A DNA stretch of 35,218 bases from contig CADEER010000038.1 in NCBI GenBank assembly GCA_902826395.1, forward strand, positions 1 to 35,218. Direction: 5' to 3'. Numbering within the stretch: position 1 is the stretch's first letter; each line of letters begins with the position of its first letter. This document shows positions 1 through 9,318 of the stretch, piece by piece. The translations under genes were made by a program, and so were the position numbers. The notes under the pieces were generated by a model, which saw only the letters and a program-made list of their open reading frames with translations, had not been told where the DNA came from and ran no database searches. This stretch comes from an uncultured bacterium (GTDB lineage Bacteria; Desulfobacterota; Binatia; HRBIN30; CADEER01).

Positions 1-402
1 GCGGATACGCTTGGCGATCGGATCGAGGACGCCGTTGACGAACTTGCTCGACTCGGCAGTCCCGAACTTGCGCGCGATCTCCACCGCTTCGTCGATGATG
101 ACTTCCATCGGCACTTCGCTGTTCTCCATCAACTCGTACGCGGCGATGCGGATTGCGCAGAGGTCGATTCGCGACAGGCGTTCGAGCTTCCAGTTGGCGG
201 TTACCGCGGCGACGTGCGCGTCGATCGCCTCGCGGTGTTCGAGAACACCGCGCACCAACCCCCACGAGAATCCTTTGGCGTCTTCGGACAGCTCGAAGCT
301 CTCGGCGAAGGTGCTCAGCGCGCGCTCCACCGGATCTCCCGTGGTCTCCAACTGGTAGAGAGCCTGCAGCGCCGTCTCGCGGGCCTTGCGTCGAACACCC
401 AT
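1..402 (-). CDS. nusB: Transcription antitermination factor NusB (partial, 3' end beyond window)
   Basis: The reading frame starts at ATG 402 and stays open for 134 codons to the window edge, so the stop lies outside. The N-terminus begins MGVRRKARETALQALYQ, the usual opening of NusB, which is an all-helical RNA-binding protein. Further on, a segment around residues 85-125 (RIAAYEL, then EVPMEVIIDEAVEIARKF, then KFVNGVLD) matches the conserved C-terminal half of the family. NusB pairs with S10 (NusE) on boxA RNA and supports antitermination on rRNA operons. It lies 24 bases downstream of ribH and is the last visible gene of the nrdR-rib cluster; ribH-nusB is a very common bacterial pair. The start is fixed by the family N-terminus and has a weak GAGG-like site upstream. 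The missing part is only a few residues by comparison with usual lengths of about 140. Confidence 0.95.
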   Translation of the reverse strand, partial: MGVRRKARETALQALYQLETTGDPVERALSTFAESFELSEDAKGFSWGLVRGVLEHREAIDAHVAAVTANWKLERLSRIDLCAIRIAAYELMENSEVPMEVIIDEAVEIARKFGTAESSKFVNGVLDPIAKRIR

Positions 403-426
403 GGGAAAGGAAGCGATCCTCGCCGC

Positions 427-915
427 TCAGTACGGCGAGGGTTCCTCGCCGCGCACCGCGCGCACCAGATTCGCCATCTCGATGGCGGCCTCGGCCGCTT
501 CGCGGCCCTTGTTGCCGTGCTGGCCACCCGCCCGGGCAAGCCCTTGCTCGACGTTGTCGGGAGTCAAGACGCCCAGCGATATCGGCAATCCGTGGCGCAC
601 CATGATGCGGCCAGTCTCGGCAACGACGAAGTCGGAGATGAAATCGAAATGCGCCGTCTCGCCGCGGATGACGGCGCCGAGACAGACGACGGCGTCGAAG
701 CGGCCGCTGCGCGCGAAGTGTTCGGTGGCGAGCGGGAGCTCGAATGCACCCGGGACGCGCGCGATCTCGATCGCATCGGCATCGACACCGCAGCGGCCCA
801 GGCCCTCGATGGCGCCCTGCAGCAGCCGTTCCGTCACCACCTCGTTGAAGCGCGAGCAGACGATGGCAACACGGAGTCCACTGCCTTGGAGATTCTTCTC
901 GTACGAGATCGGCAT
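427..915 (-). CDS. ribH: 6,7-dimethyl-8-ribityllumazine synthase
   Basis: This 162-aa protein is of normal length for lumazine synthase, which condenses 5-amino-6-ribitylaminouracil with 3,4-dihydroxy-2-butanone 4-phosphate (DHBP) in the penultimate step of riboflavin synthesis. Visible signatures are the N-terminal substrate segment VAIVCSRFNEVVTERLL, the loop RVPGAFELPLA, the strongly conserved AVIRGETAHFDF (with the catalytic His) and PISLGVLTPDN near residue 112. The C-terminal GGQHGNKGREAAEAA stretch is also typical. ATG 915 lies eight bases after the ribBA stop and has a GAGG-type ribosome site overlapping the end of ribBA, so the two are probably translationally coupled. Because the upstream RibBA seems to lack DHBP-synthase activity, one of the two substrates of this enzyme must come from a gene elsewhere (inference). 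Confidence 0.97.
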   Translation of the reverse strand: MPISYEKNLQGSGLRVAIVCSRFNEVVTERLLQGAIEGLGRCGVDADAIEIARVPGAFELPLATEHFARSGRFDAVVCLGAVIRGETAHFDFISDFVVAETGRIMVRHGLPISLGVLTPDNVEQGLARAGGQHGNKGREAAEAAIEMANLVRAVRGEEPSPY

Positions 916-923
916 TCCGCGCC

Positions 924-2138
924 TCAGCCCTCGTCGCCTTCGAGTCCAGAGAACATGTGCCCGAGTTTCTGCTGCTTGGTGCGCAGGTAGCGAACGTTCT
1001 CCGGGTGCGGCGGCACTTCGATGGCGATCCGCGCCGAGACCTCGATGCCGTAGGTACGCAGGCTCTCGATCTTCTTCGGATTGTTGGTCACGAGCCGGAT
1101 GCGATGGGCGCCGATGTCGCGCAGGATCTGGGCGCCAATGCCGTAGTCGCGGCTGTCGTCCTTGAAGCCGAGCTCGAGATTCGCCTCGACCGTGTCGCGG
1201 CCGCGATCCTGTAGCGAATAGGCGCGCAGTTTGTTCGCCAGGCCGATGCCGCGTCCTTCCTGATGGAGGTAGACGAGGACGCCGCGCCCCTCCCGCTCGA
1301 TCATCGTCAGCGCTTGCGCCAACTGCTCGCCGCAGTCGCAGCGCTTCGAGCCGAAGACGTCGCCGGTGAGGCATTGCGAATGGATGCGAACCAGGACCTC
1401 GTCGCGCGGAGAGATCTCGCCTTTGATCAGCGCGACGTGTTCGAAAGGATCGACGTCGTTGCGATAGACGACGGCGCGGAACTCGCCGACGTCGCCGACC
1501 TGGATGTCGCGCTCCGCGATCTTGTGCACCAGGGATTCGGTTCGCAGGCGGTGCGACACCAGCTCGGGGATACTCAGGACCGACAGCGAGAAGCGCTCGG
1601 CAAGCTTCTGCAGGGCATCCGCCCCGGCGAGATTCCCGTCGTCCTCGAGCACCGCGCACACTGCCGCCGCCGGTTCGAGGCCGGCGAGCCGGGCGAGATC
1701 GATCGAGGCTTCGGTCAGGCCGGCGCGCACCAGAACGCCGCCCTTGCGGCCGGCGACCGGAATGATGTGCCCCGGCATAACGATGCTCTCGGGTCCGGCT
1801 CCTTCGGCGACGGTGGCGCGGATCGTACACGCGCGGTCGTGTGCGGAGATACCCGTCGTCACGCCGACGGCGGCTTCGATCGAGGCACCGTACGAGCGCG
1901 CGGCGACCGATGGCGAATCCGGCACCATCAGCGGGATGCCGAGAGCGCGCATCCGTTCCTCGGTCAGTGACAGACAGACCAGGCCGCGGCCGTTGGCGAC
2001 CATGAAGTTGACGGCATCGGCGTCGACGAACTGCGCCGCGACGGCGAGACTCGCCTCGCCGCCTTGGCCCTCGCTCAGAACGACGAATCGCCCGGCGCGA
2101 AAGTCATCGATCGCTCTCTGGACTCGATCACCGCTCAT
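924..2138 (-). CDS. ribBA: RibBA: GTP cyclohydrolase II with a degenerate DHBP synthase domain
   Basis: This 404-aa two-domain protein has a DHBP-synthase-like N-half (about 1-195) and a GTP cyclohydrolase II C-half (about 200-395). The cyclohydrolase half looks intact: the zinc motif C-LTGD-x6-C-D-C, HQEGRGIGL, YGIGAQILRDIG and the TNNPKK element are all present. The N-half keeps the fold (GVTTGISAHDR, MPGHIIPV) but not its chemistry. The acidic loop normally read as DDEDRENEGD is LSEGQGGEAS at residues 21-30. The metal-binding His of GHTEA is Leu141 (AGLTEA). The Glu after the Cys in CELTNDDG is Ala162 (CAVLEDDG). I infer an active GTP cyclohydrolase II and a dead or altered DHBP synthase. 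The gene overlaps the ribD stop by ATGA at 2135-2138 and is followed closely by ribH. These are several independent codon changes in an otherwise clean frame, so a sequencing error is unlikely. Confidence 0.93.
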   Translation of the reverse strand: MSGDRVQRAIDDFRAGRFVVLSEGQGGEASLAVAAQFVDADAVNFMVANGRGLVCLSLTEERMRALGIPLMVPDSPSVAARSYGASIEAAVGVTTGISAHDRACTIRATVAEGAGPESIVMPGHIIPVAGRKGGVLVRAGLTEASIDLARLAGLEPAAAVCAVLEDDGNLAGADALQKLAERFSLSVLSIPELVSHRLRTESLVHKIAERDIQVGDVGEFRAVVYRNDVDPFEHVALIKGEISPRDEVLVRIHSQCLTGDVFGSKRCDCGEQLAQALTMIEREGRGVLVYLHQEGRGIGLANKLRAYSLQDRGRDTVEANLELGFKDDSRDYGIGAQILRDIGAHRIRLVTNNPKKIESLRTYGIEVSARIAIEVPPHPENVRYLRTKQQKLGHMFSGLEGDEG

Positions 2139-3241
2139 TGGCGAGCTCCGCTTCGCTTGTCGACATCGCCTTCGATGAGGAAGTCGTCACCGATACGGCG
2201 CACGCGGACATCCCGCAAAGCAACCGCGCTGCGCAGGCGTTCGACCCCGAGGCCGCCCAACATGGCGCGACCGTCGGCGCCGATCAGCTTAGGCGCGACG
2301 AAGCAGGCCACTCGATCGACGATCCGCTCACGCAGTGCTGCGGCGGCGAGGTCGCCGCCGCCCTCGAGAAGGATGGAGGACACACCGCGGCGGGCCAGCC
2401 GGCGCATCAGAGCACGCAGCTTGATGCGACCTCCCGCAGCGGGAAGCGTCTCGATCTGAACCCCGTTGCCACGCATTTGGAGGACCTTGCTGCCGGAAGA
2501 TTTCCCGGTGGCGACGAGCGTACCCGGGGCGAGATCGTTTGTCAGCACCCGGGCCGTCGCGGGAATCCGCAGGCGTCCGTCGACCACCACGCGCAGCGGA
2601 TCGCGGCCACCGCGGCGCCGGCAGGTGAGCAGCGGGTCGTCGGCGAGGATGGTGCCGGCTCCGACCATCACCGCGTCCATCTCGTCGCGCCAGCGGTGCA
2701 CCAGACGGCGCGCACCCTCGCCGGTGATCCAGCGCGACTCACCGCTGCGGGTCGCGATGCGACCGTCCAGCGTCGCCGCCAGCTTGAGCGTGACCAGCGG
2801 CAGGCCGGTAGTGATGCGCTGCGCGAACGGCCGCAGCAGCTCGCGGCAGGCGGCGCTCTCGACATCGGCGACGACCGTCACGCCGGCGCGGCGCAGGCGG
2901 GCGGCGCCGCCGCCGGTGACGGAGGGATTCGGATCCGTGCATCCGTACACCACCCGGGCGATTCCGGCGGTCAGGATCGCGTCGCAGCAGGGCGGCGTAC
3001 GGCCCCGGTGATTGCATGGCTCGAGCGTGACGTAGAGCGTCGCACCGCGCGCCGTGGCACCTGCTTCCACCAACGCCGCTGACTCGGCGTGGGCGGCGCC
3101 GGCGCGTTTGTGATACCCGGCGCCCACGACCCGCCCGTCGCGCACGACTACCGCGCCGACGGGTGGATTGGGACTGGTCCGGCCGAGACCTTTGCGGGCC
3201 AGTCGCAGGGCGACCCGCATGAACCGCGGGTCGTCGCTCAC
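2135..3241 (-). CDS. ribD: Bifunctional riboflavin biosynthesis deaminase/reductase RibD
   Basis: This 368-aa protein is full length for RibD, which deaminates the GTP cyclohydrolase II product and then reduces its ribosyl side chain. The N-terminal cytidine-deaminase-fold domain (about 1-145) shows the zinc site as HAESAAL plus [14 protein letters not shown]. The reductase domain (about 150-360) shows [20 protein letters not shown], the [14 protein letters not shown] segment and ILLEGGGDL near the C-terminus. The start is GTG at 3241, inside a four-base GTGA overlap with the nrdR stop, which indicates coupled translation. The end overlaps ribBA by ATGA. In many relatives riboflavin synthase (ribE) sits directly after ribD; here ribBA follows immediately and ribE is missing from the window. 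Confidence 0.97.
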   Translation of the reverse strand: MSDDPRFMRVALRLARKGLGRTSPNPPVGAVVVRDGRVVGAGYHKRAGAAHAESAALVEAGATARGATLYVTLEPCNHRGRTPPCCDAILTAGIARVVYGCTDPNPSVTGGGAARLRRAGVTVVADVESAACRELLRPFAQRITTGLPLVTLKLAATLDGRIATRSGESRWITGEGARRLVHRWRDEMDAVMVGAGTILADDPLLTCRRRGGRDPLRVVVDGRLRIPATARVLTNDLAPGTLVATGKSSGSKVLQMRGNGVQIETLPAAGGRIKLRALMRRLARRGVSSILLEGGGDLAAAALRERIVDRVACFVAPKLIGADGRAMLGGLGVERLRSAVALRDVRVRRIGDDFLIEGDVDKRSGARQ

Positions 3242-3744
3242 GGCTCCAGCTCGTCGGTCGGACGGCGTTCGCGCCGCGTCCGCGACCGCTTGCCGTCCTT
3301 GACGAGATCCTGGAGCTCGCGCATGAACTCCCCGACATCCTGGAAGGACCGGTACACCGAAGCAAAGCGCACGTACGCGACCTGGTCGAGTTTATGCAGC
3401 TCTTCCATCACCGCTTCGCCGACCACCGAGCTCGGAACTTCCTTCTCGCCGCTCTCCTGAACGATGCGCTCGACGCGATCGGCGGCATCCTCGATCGCGG
3501 CAGAGGAGACCGGACGCTTTTCACACGCCTTCTTCATCCCGGCGACCACCTTCATGCGGTCGAAGACCTCGCGGCGATCGTCCTTTTTGACCAACGTCGG
3601 CAGCACTTCCTCGATGCGCTCGTAGGTGGTGAAGCGCCGCTCGCACTTGTCGCATTCGCGGCGTCGGCGGATGACCTCGTTGTCCTTGGTCAAGCGCGAG
3701 TCGATGACGCGATTGTCGAGGTCGTGGCAGAACGGACAGCGCAT
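3238..3744 (-). CDS. nrdR: Transcriptional repressor NrdR
   Basis: This 168-aa protein is an ATP-cone regulator of ribonucleotide reductase genes. The zinc ribbon is visible as MRCPFC at the N-terminus and [13 protein letters not shown] at about residues 31-42. The ATP-cone follows ([15 protein letters not shown], then KACEKRPVS, and [19 protein letters not shown] near residues 124-142). NrdR binds NrdR boxes upstream of nrd operons when loaded with dATP/ATP (family knowledge); no nrd gene is present here. A basic, low-complexity tail ([11 protein letters not shown]) extends past the usual end. It is the first gene of the rib-nusB cluster and overlaps ribD by four bases. ATG 3744 agrees with the family start; the ribosome site in front is weak. 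Confidence 0.96.
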   Translation of the reverse strand: MRCPFCHDLDNRVIDSRLTKDNEVIRRRRECDKCERRFTTYERIEEVLPTLVKKDDRREVFDRMKVVAGMKKACEKRPVSSAAIEDAADRVERIVQESGEKEVPSSVVGEAVMEELHKLDQVAYVRFASVYRSFQDVGEFMRELQDLVKDGKRSRTRRERRPTDELEP

Positions 3745-3847
3745 GAGAACAATCCCGGATTCAAACCTTCACCACAGCGACACGGAGGCATCGAGCCGCG
3801 GATCCGTCGGCCCGCTCAAATCACTCTCCGTGGTTGCGTGGCGAGAG

Positions 3848-5296
3848 TCATCGTCCTCGCTGGCCTTCCCGCACTTCGAACAGCACGAGTTGGTGCGAGC
3901 GGCCGTCATCCGCGACGCGCACCGGGTAGCGGCCGGTGAAGCAAGCGTCGCAGAAGCCCTCCGACGAGGGCTTGGGCAAGAAGGCGTAGAGGCCTTCCTC
4001 GCTGAGGAAGCCCAAGGAATCGGCGCCGATGAACTCGCGGATCTGTTCGACACTATGACTCGACGCGACCAGCTCTTCGCGGGTCGGCGTATCGACGCCG
4101 TAGAAACACGGGCCGATGGTCGGCGGTGAGCTGATCCGCAGATGCACCTCGCGAGCGCCGCCCTGGCGCAGGATCTCGACGATCTTGCGGCTCGTCGTGC
4201 CGCGCACCAGCGAGTCGTCGACGACGATGACGCGTTTGCCCTCCAGGACCTGGCGCTGCGCGTTGAGCTTCACCTTCACGCCGAAGTGGCGGATCTCGTC
4301 CTGCGGCTCGATGAACGTGCGGCCGACGTAGTGATTGCGGATCAATCCGAAGTCGAACTCGATCTTCGCCTCCTCGGCGAAGCCGAGAGCGGCCGGTACA
4401 CCCGAGTCGGGAACCGGGATGACCACGTCGGCTTCGACCGGGCGTTCTTGCGCCAGGCGGCGTCCGAGCGCCTTGCGCGCCTGGTAGACACTGCGGCCGA
4501 AGACCGTGCTGTCGGGGCGCGAGAAGTAGACGTACTCGAAAACACAGCGCGTCGGCTTGGCGGAGGGGAACGGGTAGTAGCTGCGCACCCCTGTGCGCGA
4601 CGCGACCAGCATCTCGCCGGGCTCGATCTCGCGAACGTATTCGGCCCCGATCAGATCGAGTGCGCAGGTCTCGGACGCCACTACGACCGCGGTCTTGATC
4701 TTGCCGAGGACCAGGGGCCTGAAGCCGTTGGGATCGCGCACCGCGATCATCTGATTGCGGTCGAGGATCAGCAGCGAATACGCCCCCTGCACCTGATTGA
4801 GCGCCGCACTGGCGCGATCGATGAGGGAGGGGCCGGTCGAGGCGGCCATCAGATGGATGATCACCTCGGTGTCGACCGACGATTGAAAGATCGAGCCGCG
4901 CGCCTCGAGTCGCTCGCGCAGCTCGAGCGCGTTGACGATGTTGCCGTTGTGCGCAACCGCAAGGCCGCCGCCACCGAACTCGACGACGAACGGCTGAGTG
5001 TTCTTCAATAGCGTGCGGCCTGCCGTCGAGTAGCGGTTGTGGGCAATCGCGGCGTCGCCGATCAGACGGCGCATTACTTCCTTGTCGAAGACGTCCGCGA
5101 CCAATCCGAGGCCACGGTGCGACATCAGGAGCTGGCCGTCCGACGAGACGATCCCGGCTCCCTCCTGACCGCGATGCTGCAGTGCGTAGAGACCGAGGTA
5201 AGCGAGATTCGCCGCTTCGGGGTGGCCGAAGACGCCTACGACGCCACATTCGTCGTGGAAACGGTCGGTGCTGTCTCTTGAGAACGGGCTCGTCAT
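3848..5296 (-). CDS. purF: Amidophosphoribosyltransferase PurF (iron-sulfur type)
   Basis: PurF makes 5-phosphoribosylamine from PRPP and glutamine, the committed step of purine synthesis. Starting at ATG 5296 the protein has 482 residues; that ATG has a GAAGGC ribosome site, whereas the in-frame TTG at 5314 is less likely. The catalytic cysteine is Cys17 in HDECGVVGVFG, so a 16-residue propeptide must be removed, as in the Bacillus-type enzyme. ALQHRGQEGAGI and AHNGNIVN belong to the glutaminase domain. The PRPP loop is VIVVDDSLVRGTTS. Four cysteines expected to bind a 4Fe-4S cluster are visible: one in PTRCVFEYVYFSRPDS, one in IGPCFYGVDTP and two in GFCDACFTG. The gene stands about 140 bases downstream of purL and about 100 bases upstream of nrdR, with no clear terminator on either side. 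Confidence 0.97.
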   Translation of the reverse strand: MTSPFSRDSTDRFHDECGVVGVFGHPEAANLAYLGLYALQHRGQEGAGIVSSDGQLLMSHRGLGLVADVFDKEVMRRLIGDAAIAHNRYSTAGRTLLKNTQPFVVEFGGGGLAVAHNGNIVNALELRERLEARGSIFQSSVDTEVIIHLMAASTGPSLIDRASAALNQVQGAYSLLILDRNQMIAVRDPNGFRPLVLGKIKTAVVVASETCALDLIGAEYVREIEPGEMLVASRTGVRSYYPFPSAKPTRCVFEYVYFSRPDSTVFGRSVYQARKALGRRLAQERPVEADVVIPVPDSGVPAALGFAEEAKIEFDFGLIRNHYVGRTFIEPQDEIRHFGVKVKLNAQRQVLEGKRVIVVDDSLVRGTTSRKIVEILRQGGAREVHLRISSPPTIGPCFYGVDTPTREELVASSHSVEQIREFIGADSLGFLSEEGLYAFLPKPSSEGFCDACFTGRYPVRVADDGRSHQLVLFEVREGQRGR

Positions 5297-5437
5297 CACA
5301 GCGCGCCTTCGCAACCCGACGAGGTCTCTACCCCTGACCCTCGTGAAGCAAGTGAGTCTTGCGGCTAGATACTACTTCCGCGGCCCCAGAGCGAGCGTCG
5401 GCGCCGGGCCATGCGCGCGTTGCGCAGCCGCCGCTGG

Positions 5438-7675
5438 TCAGACGGCCTCCGGCCGAGGATCGCCGGCCATCAGATTGGCGAGAGAGCTGGCCCAGGTGTC
5501 GCGCAGATCGTGGACATCGACGTCGATGAGACGTCCAATCCGCAGCCGGCTGCCGCGCACCGTGCCGAGTACAGTCAGGTGCACGTCCTGCTCGGCGGCG
5601 ATCTCGCGCAGCCGAGCCAGGTGGCGCGAACGCACCGACATCAAGATTCGCGACTGGCTTTCGCCGAACAACCAGGCGTCGGGCCGGATCGACGCTTCGA
5701 GCTCGATCTCGGCGCCGAGCGGCTCGTCCGGTCCGGAAATGCAGGATTCGGCGAGCGCCACGGCAAGACCGCCCTCGGAGAGATCATGGGCAGAGGCGAC
5801 GATGCCTTCGCGGATTGCGCGCAAGCACGCCGCCTGCACGGCCTTCTCCACCGCCAGATCCATCCATGGCGGCGTACCGCGCACGATGCCGTGCAGGGCG
5901 GCGAGATACTCGCTGCCGCCGAGCTCTTCGCGCGTGCGCCCGAGCAGGACGACGAGATCACCCTCGTTCTCGAACCACTGAACACAGTGATGCCGCACAT
6001 CCTCGATGAGGCCGACCACCGCAATGGTGGGAGTGGGCGGGATCGGGCGTCCCTCCGTCTCGTTGTAGAAACTGACGTTGCCGCTCACCACCGGCAGCGA
6101 CAGCGCGTTGCAGGCATCGCGGATGCCCTTGATCGCCTCGCGGAACTGCCACATCACCTCGGGTTTCTCGGGATTGCCGAAATTGAGGCAATCGGTGACG
6201 CCGATCGGCTCGGCACCTGCGCAGACGACGTTGCGCGCCGCTTCGACCACCGCGGTCATGGCACCGACGTACGGATCAAGGAGACAGTAGCGACTGTTGC
6301 AGTCGACGCTCAGTGCGAGTGCCTTCTCCGTTCCCTTCACTCGCACGACGGCGGCGTCGGAGCCGGGCCGCACGACGGTGTTGCCGCCGACGTACTGGTC
6401 ATACTGCGAGAACACCCAGCGGCGCGACGCGATGTTCGGGGAAGCGAGCAGGCGGCTGAGGCTGACGTTGTAGTCGCCGGGCACAGGCACATCGGTGAGC
6501 GATAGCCGCTGCATATCCGCCTGCCGGGTCGGCGGTGCCCAGCGGCGCTCGTAGACAGGAGCGCCGTGGGCAAGCGGCGCGATCGGCAGGTCGACGACTT
6601 CCACGCCGCCGGCGAACACACGCAGGCGGCGATCGTCGGTGACCTCGCCGATCACGACGGCATCGAGATCCCACTTGCGGAATACCTCGCGCACTTCCTC
6701 CTCGGCGCCGGCGCGCGCCACGATCAGCATCCGCTCCTGCGACTCCGAGAGAAGGATCTCGTACGGCGTCATCTTCTCTTCGCGCTTCGGCACCAGATCG
6801 AGGTCGATGCGGATCCCGACCTCGCCGCGGTCGGCCATCTCGACCGACGAGCTGGTCAGGCCTGCTGCACCCATGTCCTGGATGGCGACGACGGCGTCCT
6901 TCTCCATCAGCTCGAGACACGCCTCGATGAGCAGCTTTTCGGTGAAGGGGTCGCCGACCTGGACGGTGGGGCGCTTCTCCTCGGTCTCGTCGTCGAACTC
7001 GGAGGACGCAAGCAGACTGGCACCGTGAATGCCGTCGCGCCCGGTCTTGGAACCGACGTAGAGGACGGGATTGCCGATCCCCGATGCCTTGGCGCGGAAG
7101 ATCCGGTTCTCGCGCACGATCCCCAGCGTGAAGGCATTGACGAGAATGTTCTCGTTGTAGCCACGGTCGAAATAGATTTCGCCGCCCACCGTCGGCACGC
7201 CGACGCAGTTGCCGTAGCCGCCGACTCCAGCCACTACACCCGAAACCAGATAGCGCGTGCGCGGATGGTCGAAGCTGCCGAAGCGCAGCGAGTTGAGGTT
7301 GGCAATCGGCCGCGCTCCCATCGTGAAGACGTCGCGCAGGATGCCGCCGACTCCCGTCGCCGCACCCTGGTAGGGCTCGATGTACGACGGGTGATTGTGG
7401 CTCTCGATCTTGAACACCGCGGCCAGGCCGTCGCCTATCGAAACGGCGCCGGCGTTCTCCCCGGGGCCCTGGACGACGCGCGGCCCCTCCTTTGGCAGAT
7501 CGCGGAGGACTGCGCGCGAGCTCTTGTAGCTGCAGTGCTCGGACCACATGACCGACACGACGCCGAGCTCGACGAGATTTGGTGTGCGCCCGATTGCTTC
7601 ACAGAATCCGGCGTACTCCTCGGCGGTCAGGCCGTGCTCGAGTGCGGTCTTCTCATCAACGGGAGAGAGATTCAC
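5438..7675 (-). CDS. purL: Phosphoribosylformylglycinamidine synthase large subunit PurL
   Basis: PurL is the ATP-dependent synthetase subunit that converts FGAR to FGAM using ammonia from PurQ. I start it at GTG 7675, giving 745 residues, the usual size of the short, three-component PurL. That GTG overlaps the purQ stop (GTGA) and follows a GGGAGG ribosome site; longer in-frame extensions would run into purQ. Landmarks are [16 protein letters not shown] near the N-terminus, [15 protein letters not shown] with IESHNHPS (the ATP-binding region), [13 protein letters not shown], and in the second repeat [27 protein letters not shown] and [10 protein letters not shown]. Late in the protein [16 protein letters not shown] marks the last conserved helix. 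It forms one unit with purQ and purS upstream. Confidence 0.97.
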   Translation of the reverse strand: MNLSPVDEKTALEHGLTAEEYAGFCEAIGRTPNLVELGVVSVMWSEHCSYKSSRAVLRDLPKEGPRVVQGPGENAGAVSIGDGLAAVFKIESHNHPSYIEPYQGAATGVGGILRDVFTMGARPIANLNSLRFGSFDHPRTRYLVSGVVAGVGGYGNCVGVPTVGGEIYFDRGYNENILVNAFTLGIVRENRIFRAKASGIGNPVLYVGSKTGRDGIHGASLLASSEFDDETEEKRPTVQVGDPFTEKLLIEACLELMEKDAVVAIQDMGAAGLTSSSVEMADRGEVGIRIDLDLVPKREEKMTPYEILLSESQERMLIVARAGAEEEVREVFRKWDLDAVVIGEVTDDRRLRVFAGGVEVVDLPIAPLAHGAPVYERRWAPPTRQADMQRLSLTDVPVPGDYNVSLSRLLASPNIASRRWVFSQYDQYVGGNTVVRPGSDAAVVRVKGTEKALALSVDCNSRYCLLDPYVGAMTAVVEAARNVVCAGAEPIGVTDCLNFGNPEKPEVMWQFREAIKGIRDACNALSLPVVSGNVSFYNETEGRPIPPTPTIAVVGLIEDVRHHCVQWFENEGDLVVLLGRTREELGGSEYLAALHGIVRGTPPWMDLAVEKAVQAACLRAIREGIVASAHDLSEGGLAVALAESCISGPDEPLGAEIELEASIRPDAWLFGESQSRILMSVRSRHLARLREIAAEQDVHLTVLGTVRGSRLRIGRLIDVDVHDLRDTWASSLANLMAGDPRPEAV

Positions 7676-8376
7676 CGTCGCACCTCCCGCCCAACCCAGC
7701 TCTCGATGGAGCGAAAGAACAGCGCTCCATCTTTCATTCCGAGGAGTTCCTCGCACGCGTGCTCCGCGTGCGGCATCATGCCGAACACATTGCCGCCTTC
7801 GTTGATGATGCCGGCGATGTTGTTGAGCGAGCCGTTCGGATTGGCACCCGCCGTCGCGGCGCCGCCCTCATCGACATAGCGGACGACCACCTGGCGGTTA
7901 TCTTCGAGGCGCCGCAGAGTCGACTCGTCAGCCACGAAGCACCCTTCACCGTGCTTGATGGGCAGGCGCAGGACCGCACCGCGTTGGCACAGACCGGTGA
8001 AGGGAGTGTCGGCTCGCTCCACCTTGACCCGTGCCTGGCCGCACACGAAGGTCAGACTCTGATTGCGCACCAGCGCACCGGGCAGCAGGCCTGCTTCGCA
8101 CAGAATCTGAAAGCCGTTGCACAGTCCGATCACGAGGCCGCCGGACGCTGCGAAGTCTACGACGCTGCTCATCACCGGCGCAAAGCGGGCCAGGGCCCCC
8201 GAGCGCAGGTAGTCGCCATACGAAAACCCCCCGGGAAGGACGATGCAGTCGACGCCGTGCAGATCGCGGTCCTTGTGCCAGAGGGGTATCGTCTCGATAC
8301 CCACCACGTCGCGCACCGCGTAGACGGTGTCGGCGTCGTCGAGCGAACCGGGGAAGGTAACGACTCCGAACTTCAT
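7672..8376 (-). CDS. purQ: Phosphoribosylformylglycinamidine synthase glutaminase subunit PurQ
   Basis: This 234-aa class I glutamine amidotransferase supplies ammonia to PurL. The oxyanion region reads [16 protein letters not shown], the nucleophile elbow is [17 protein letters not shown] (catalytic Cys in GLCNG), and the His-Glu pair is in [11 protein letters not shown] near the C-terminus. [11 protein letters not shown] is a further family segment. ATG 8376 has a GGAG site seven to nine bases upstream. The last codons CGG GAG GTG CGA CGG TGA double as the purL ribosome site and overlap its GTG start, so PurQ and PurL are translationally coupled, consistent with the stoichiometric PurSQL complex. 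Confidence 0.97.
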   Translation of the reverse strand: MKFGVVTFPGSLDDADTVYAVRDVVGIETIPLWHKDRDLHGVDCIVLPGGFSYGDYLRSGALARFAPVMSSVVDFAASGGLVIGLCNGFQILCEAGLLPGALVRNQSLTFVCGQARVKVERADTPFTGLCQRGAVLRLPIKHGEGCFVADESTLRRLEDNRQVVVRYVDEGGAATAGANPNGSLNNIAGIINEGGNVFGMMPHAEHACEELLGMKDGALFFRSIESWVGREVRR

Positions 8377-8404
8377 GCGCCCGTTCTCCGGGCGCCAATC
8401 GATA

Positions 8405-8656
8405 TCATTCGACGCCGCTTTCCCCGATCTCGAACAGGTAGTCCTCGATCACTCCGTTGGCCAGCAATTGCCGGCACATGTCGTCGAGCCGGGCCGTGAC
8501 GTCCGTCGGGTCGCCGTCCACTTCCATGGTGATGTAGCGGCCCAGACGAACGTCGTGCACTTCCCCGAATCCGAGCGCGTGCAGCCCGCGCTCGGTGGCC
8601 TTGCCGGCGGGGTCCAGCACTCCCGCCTTCGGCGTCACATATACCTTTGCCCGCAC
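8405..8656 (-). CDS. purS: Phosphoribosylformylglycinamidine synthase subunit PurS
   Basis: This 83-aa protein matches PurS, the small dimeric bridge that lets PurQ and PurL associate in species with the short PurL. The N-terminal strand AKVYVTPKAGVLDPAG is the family signature, followed by ALGFGEVHDVRLGRYI; the C-terminal part VIEDYLFEI is also typical. The start is GTG 8656 with a good GGGAGG site about nine bases before it. It is followed by purQ after 28 bases, giving the order purS-purQ-purL. Its presence agrees with the 745-residue PurL, since organisms with the fused large enzyme lack PurS. Confidence 0.96.
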   Translation of the reverse strand: MRAKVYVTPKAGVLDPAGKATERGLHALGFGEVHDVRLGRYITMEVDGDPTDVTARLDDMCRQLLANGVIEDYLFEIGESGVE

Positions 8657-8698
8657 TTCTCGATGCCTCCCGTCGTGTCCCGTGCCGCGCCGCTCGTC

Positions 8699-9199
8699 TC
8701 AGGAATCGGCGTCGTTTGGATCATCTGTCGTCCGCCGCGCCGCCCGGTGCCCGGTATGTCCGAAGCCCCCGTCGCCGCGTCGTGTCGCGTTTAGACTTTG
8801 CGCCTCTTCCCATTGCACCCTGCCAACCGGCGCCACGACCATTTGTGCGATACGGTCACCGCGCTCGACAACGAAATCAGAGTCACCGAGATTGATCAGC
8901 AGAACCTGGATCTCGCCGCGATAGTCGGCATCGATCGTTCCGGGCGAGTTCAACAACGTCACCCCGTGACGCAGCGCCAAGCCGCTCCGCGGTCGGATCT
9001 GCGCCTCGTAGCCATTCGGTAGCTCTACAACGAGACCGGTCGGGATCAAAGCCCGCCTCCCCGGAGCCACATGCACGGCCTGGTCGACATCGGCGCGCAG
9101 ATCCAGGCCCGCTGCGGCATCGGTCTCGTACGCCGGCAGCGGGAACGGATCGGGGCGATCGCGCACCCGGCGCACCCTCACTTCAACCGGTCGGCTCAT
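8699..9199 (-). CDS. dut: Deoxyuridine 5'-triphosphate nucleotidohydrolase (dUTPase)
   Basis: Dut hydrolyses dUTP to dUMP and pyrophosphate, keeping uracil out of DNA and feeding thymidylate synthesis. The 166-aa sequence has all five motifs of the trimeric family: AAGLDLRA (1), PRSGLAL (2), [14 protein letters not shown] (3, with the catalytic Asp), [10 protein letters not shown] (4) and [12 protein letters not shown] (5). Motif 5 normally ends GFGSTG; here His replaces Ser. About 14 polar residues follow motif 5. ATG 9199 lies 119 bases after the M16 peptidase stop and lacks an obvious Shine-Dalgarno sequence, so the start is chosen from the family N-terminus. purS begins 42 bases downstream, so dut could be read together with the pur genes. 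Confidence 0.96.
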   Translation of the reverse strand: MSRPVEVRVRRVRDRPDPFPLPAYETDAAAGLDLRADVDQAVHVAPGRRALIPTGLVVELPNGYEAQIRPRSGLALRHGVTLLNSPGTIDADYRGEIQVLLINLGDSDFVVERGDRIAQMVVAPVGRVQWEEAQSLNATRRGDGGFGHTGHRAARRTTDDPNDADS

Positions 9200-9318
9200 C
9201 GGGGCTGCGGCGCGACGCAGGGATCATCGCTCGCCGCGATGCGGAGGCGATGTCATCGATCTCCCACCAAAGTTCAACCGGCTCGGCAGCTCGACGAGAG
9301 CACCCAGGGTTTCCCGGG

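Noticed and set aside
427..1830. Long minus-strand frame running from ribH back through ribBA in another frame
   Set aside because: Only its last 162 codons are lumazine synthase; the rest is Arg/Pro-rich shadow of ribBA and shows no protein family.
4053..5249. 398-codon open frame inside purF on the same strand
   Set aside because: Composition is that of a frame-shifted GC-rich gene; the purF frame carries all the motifs.
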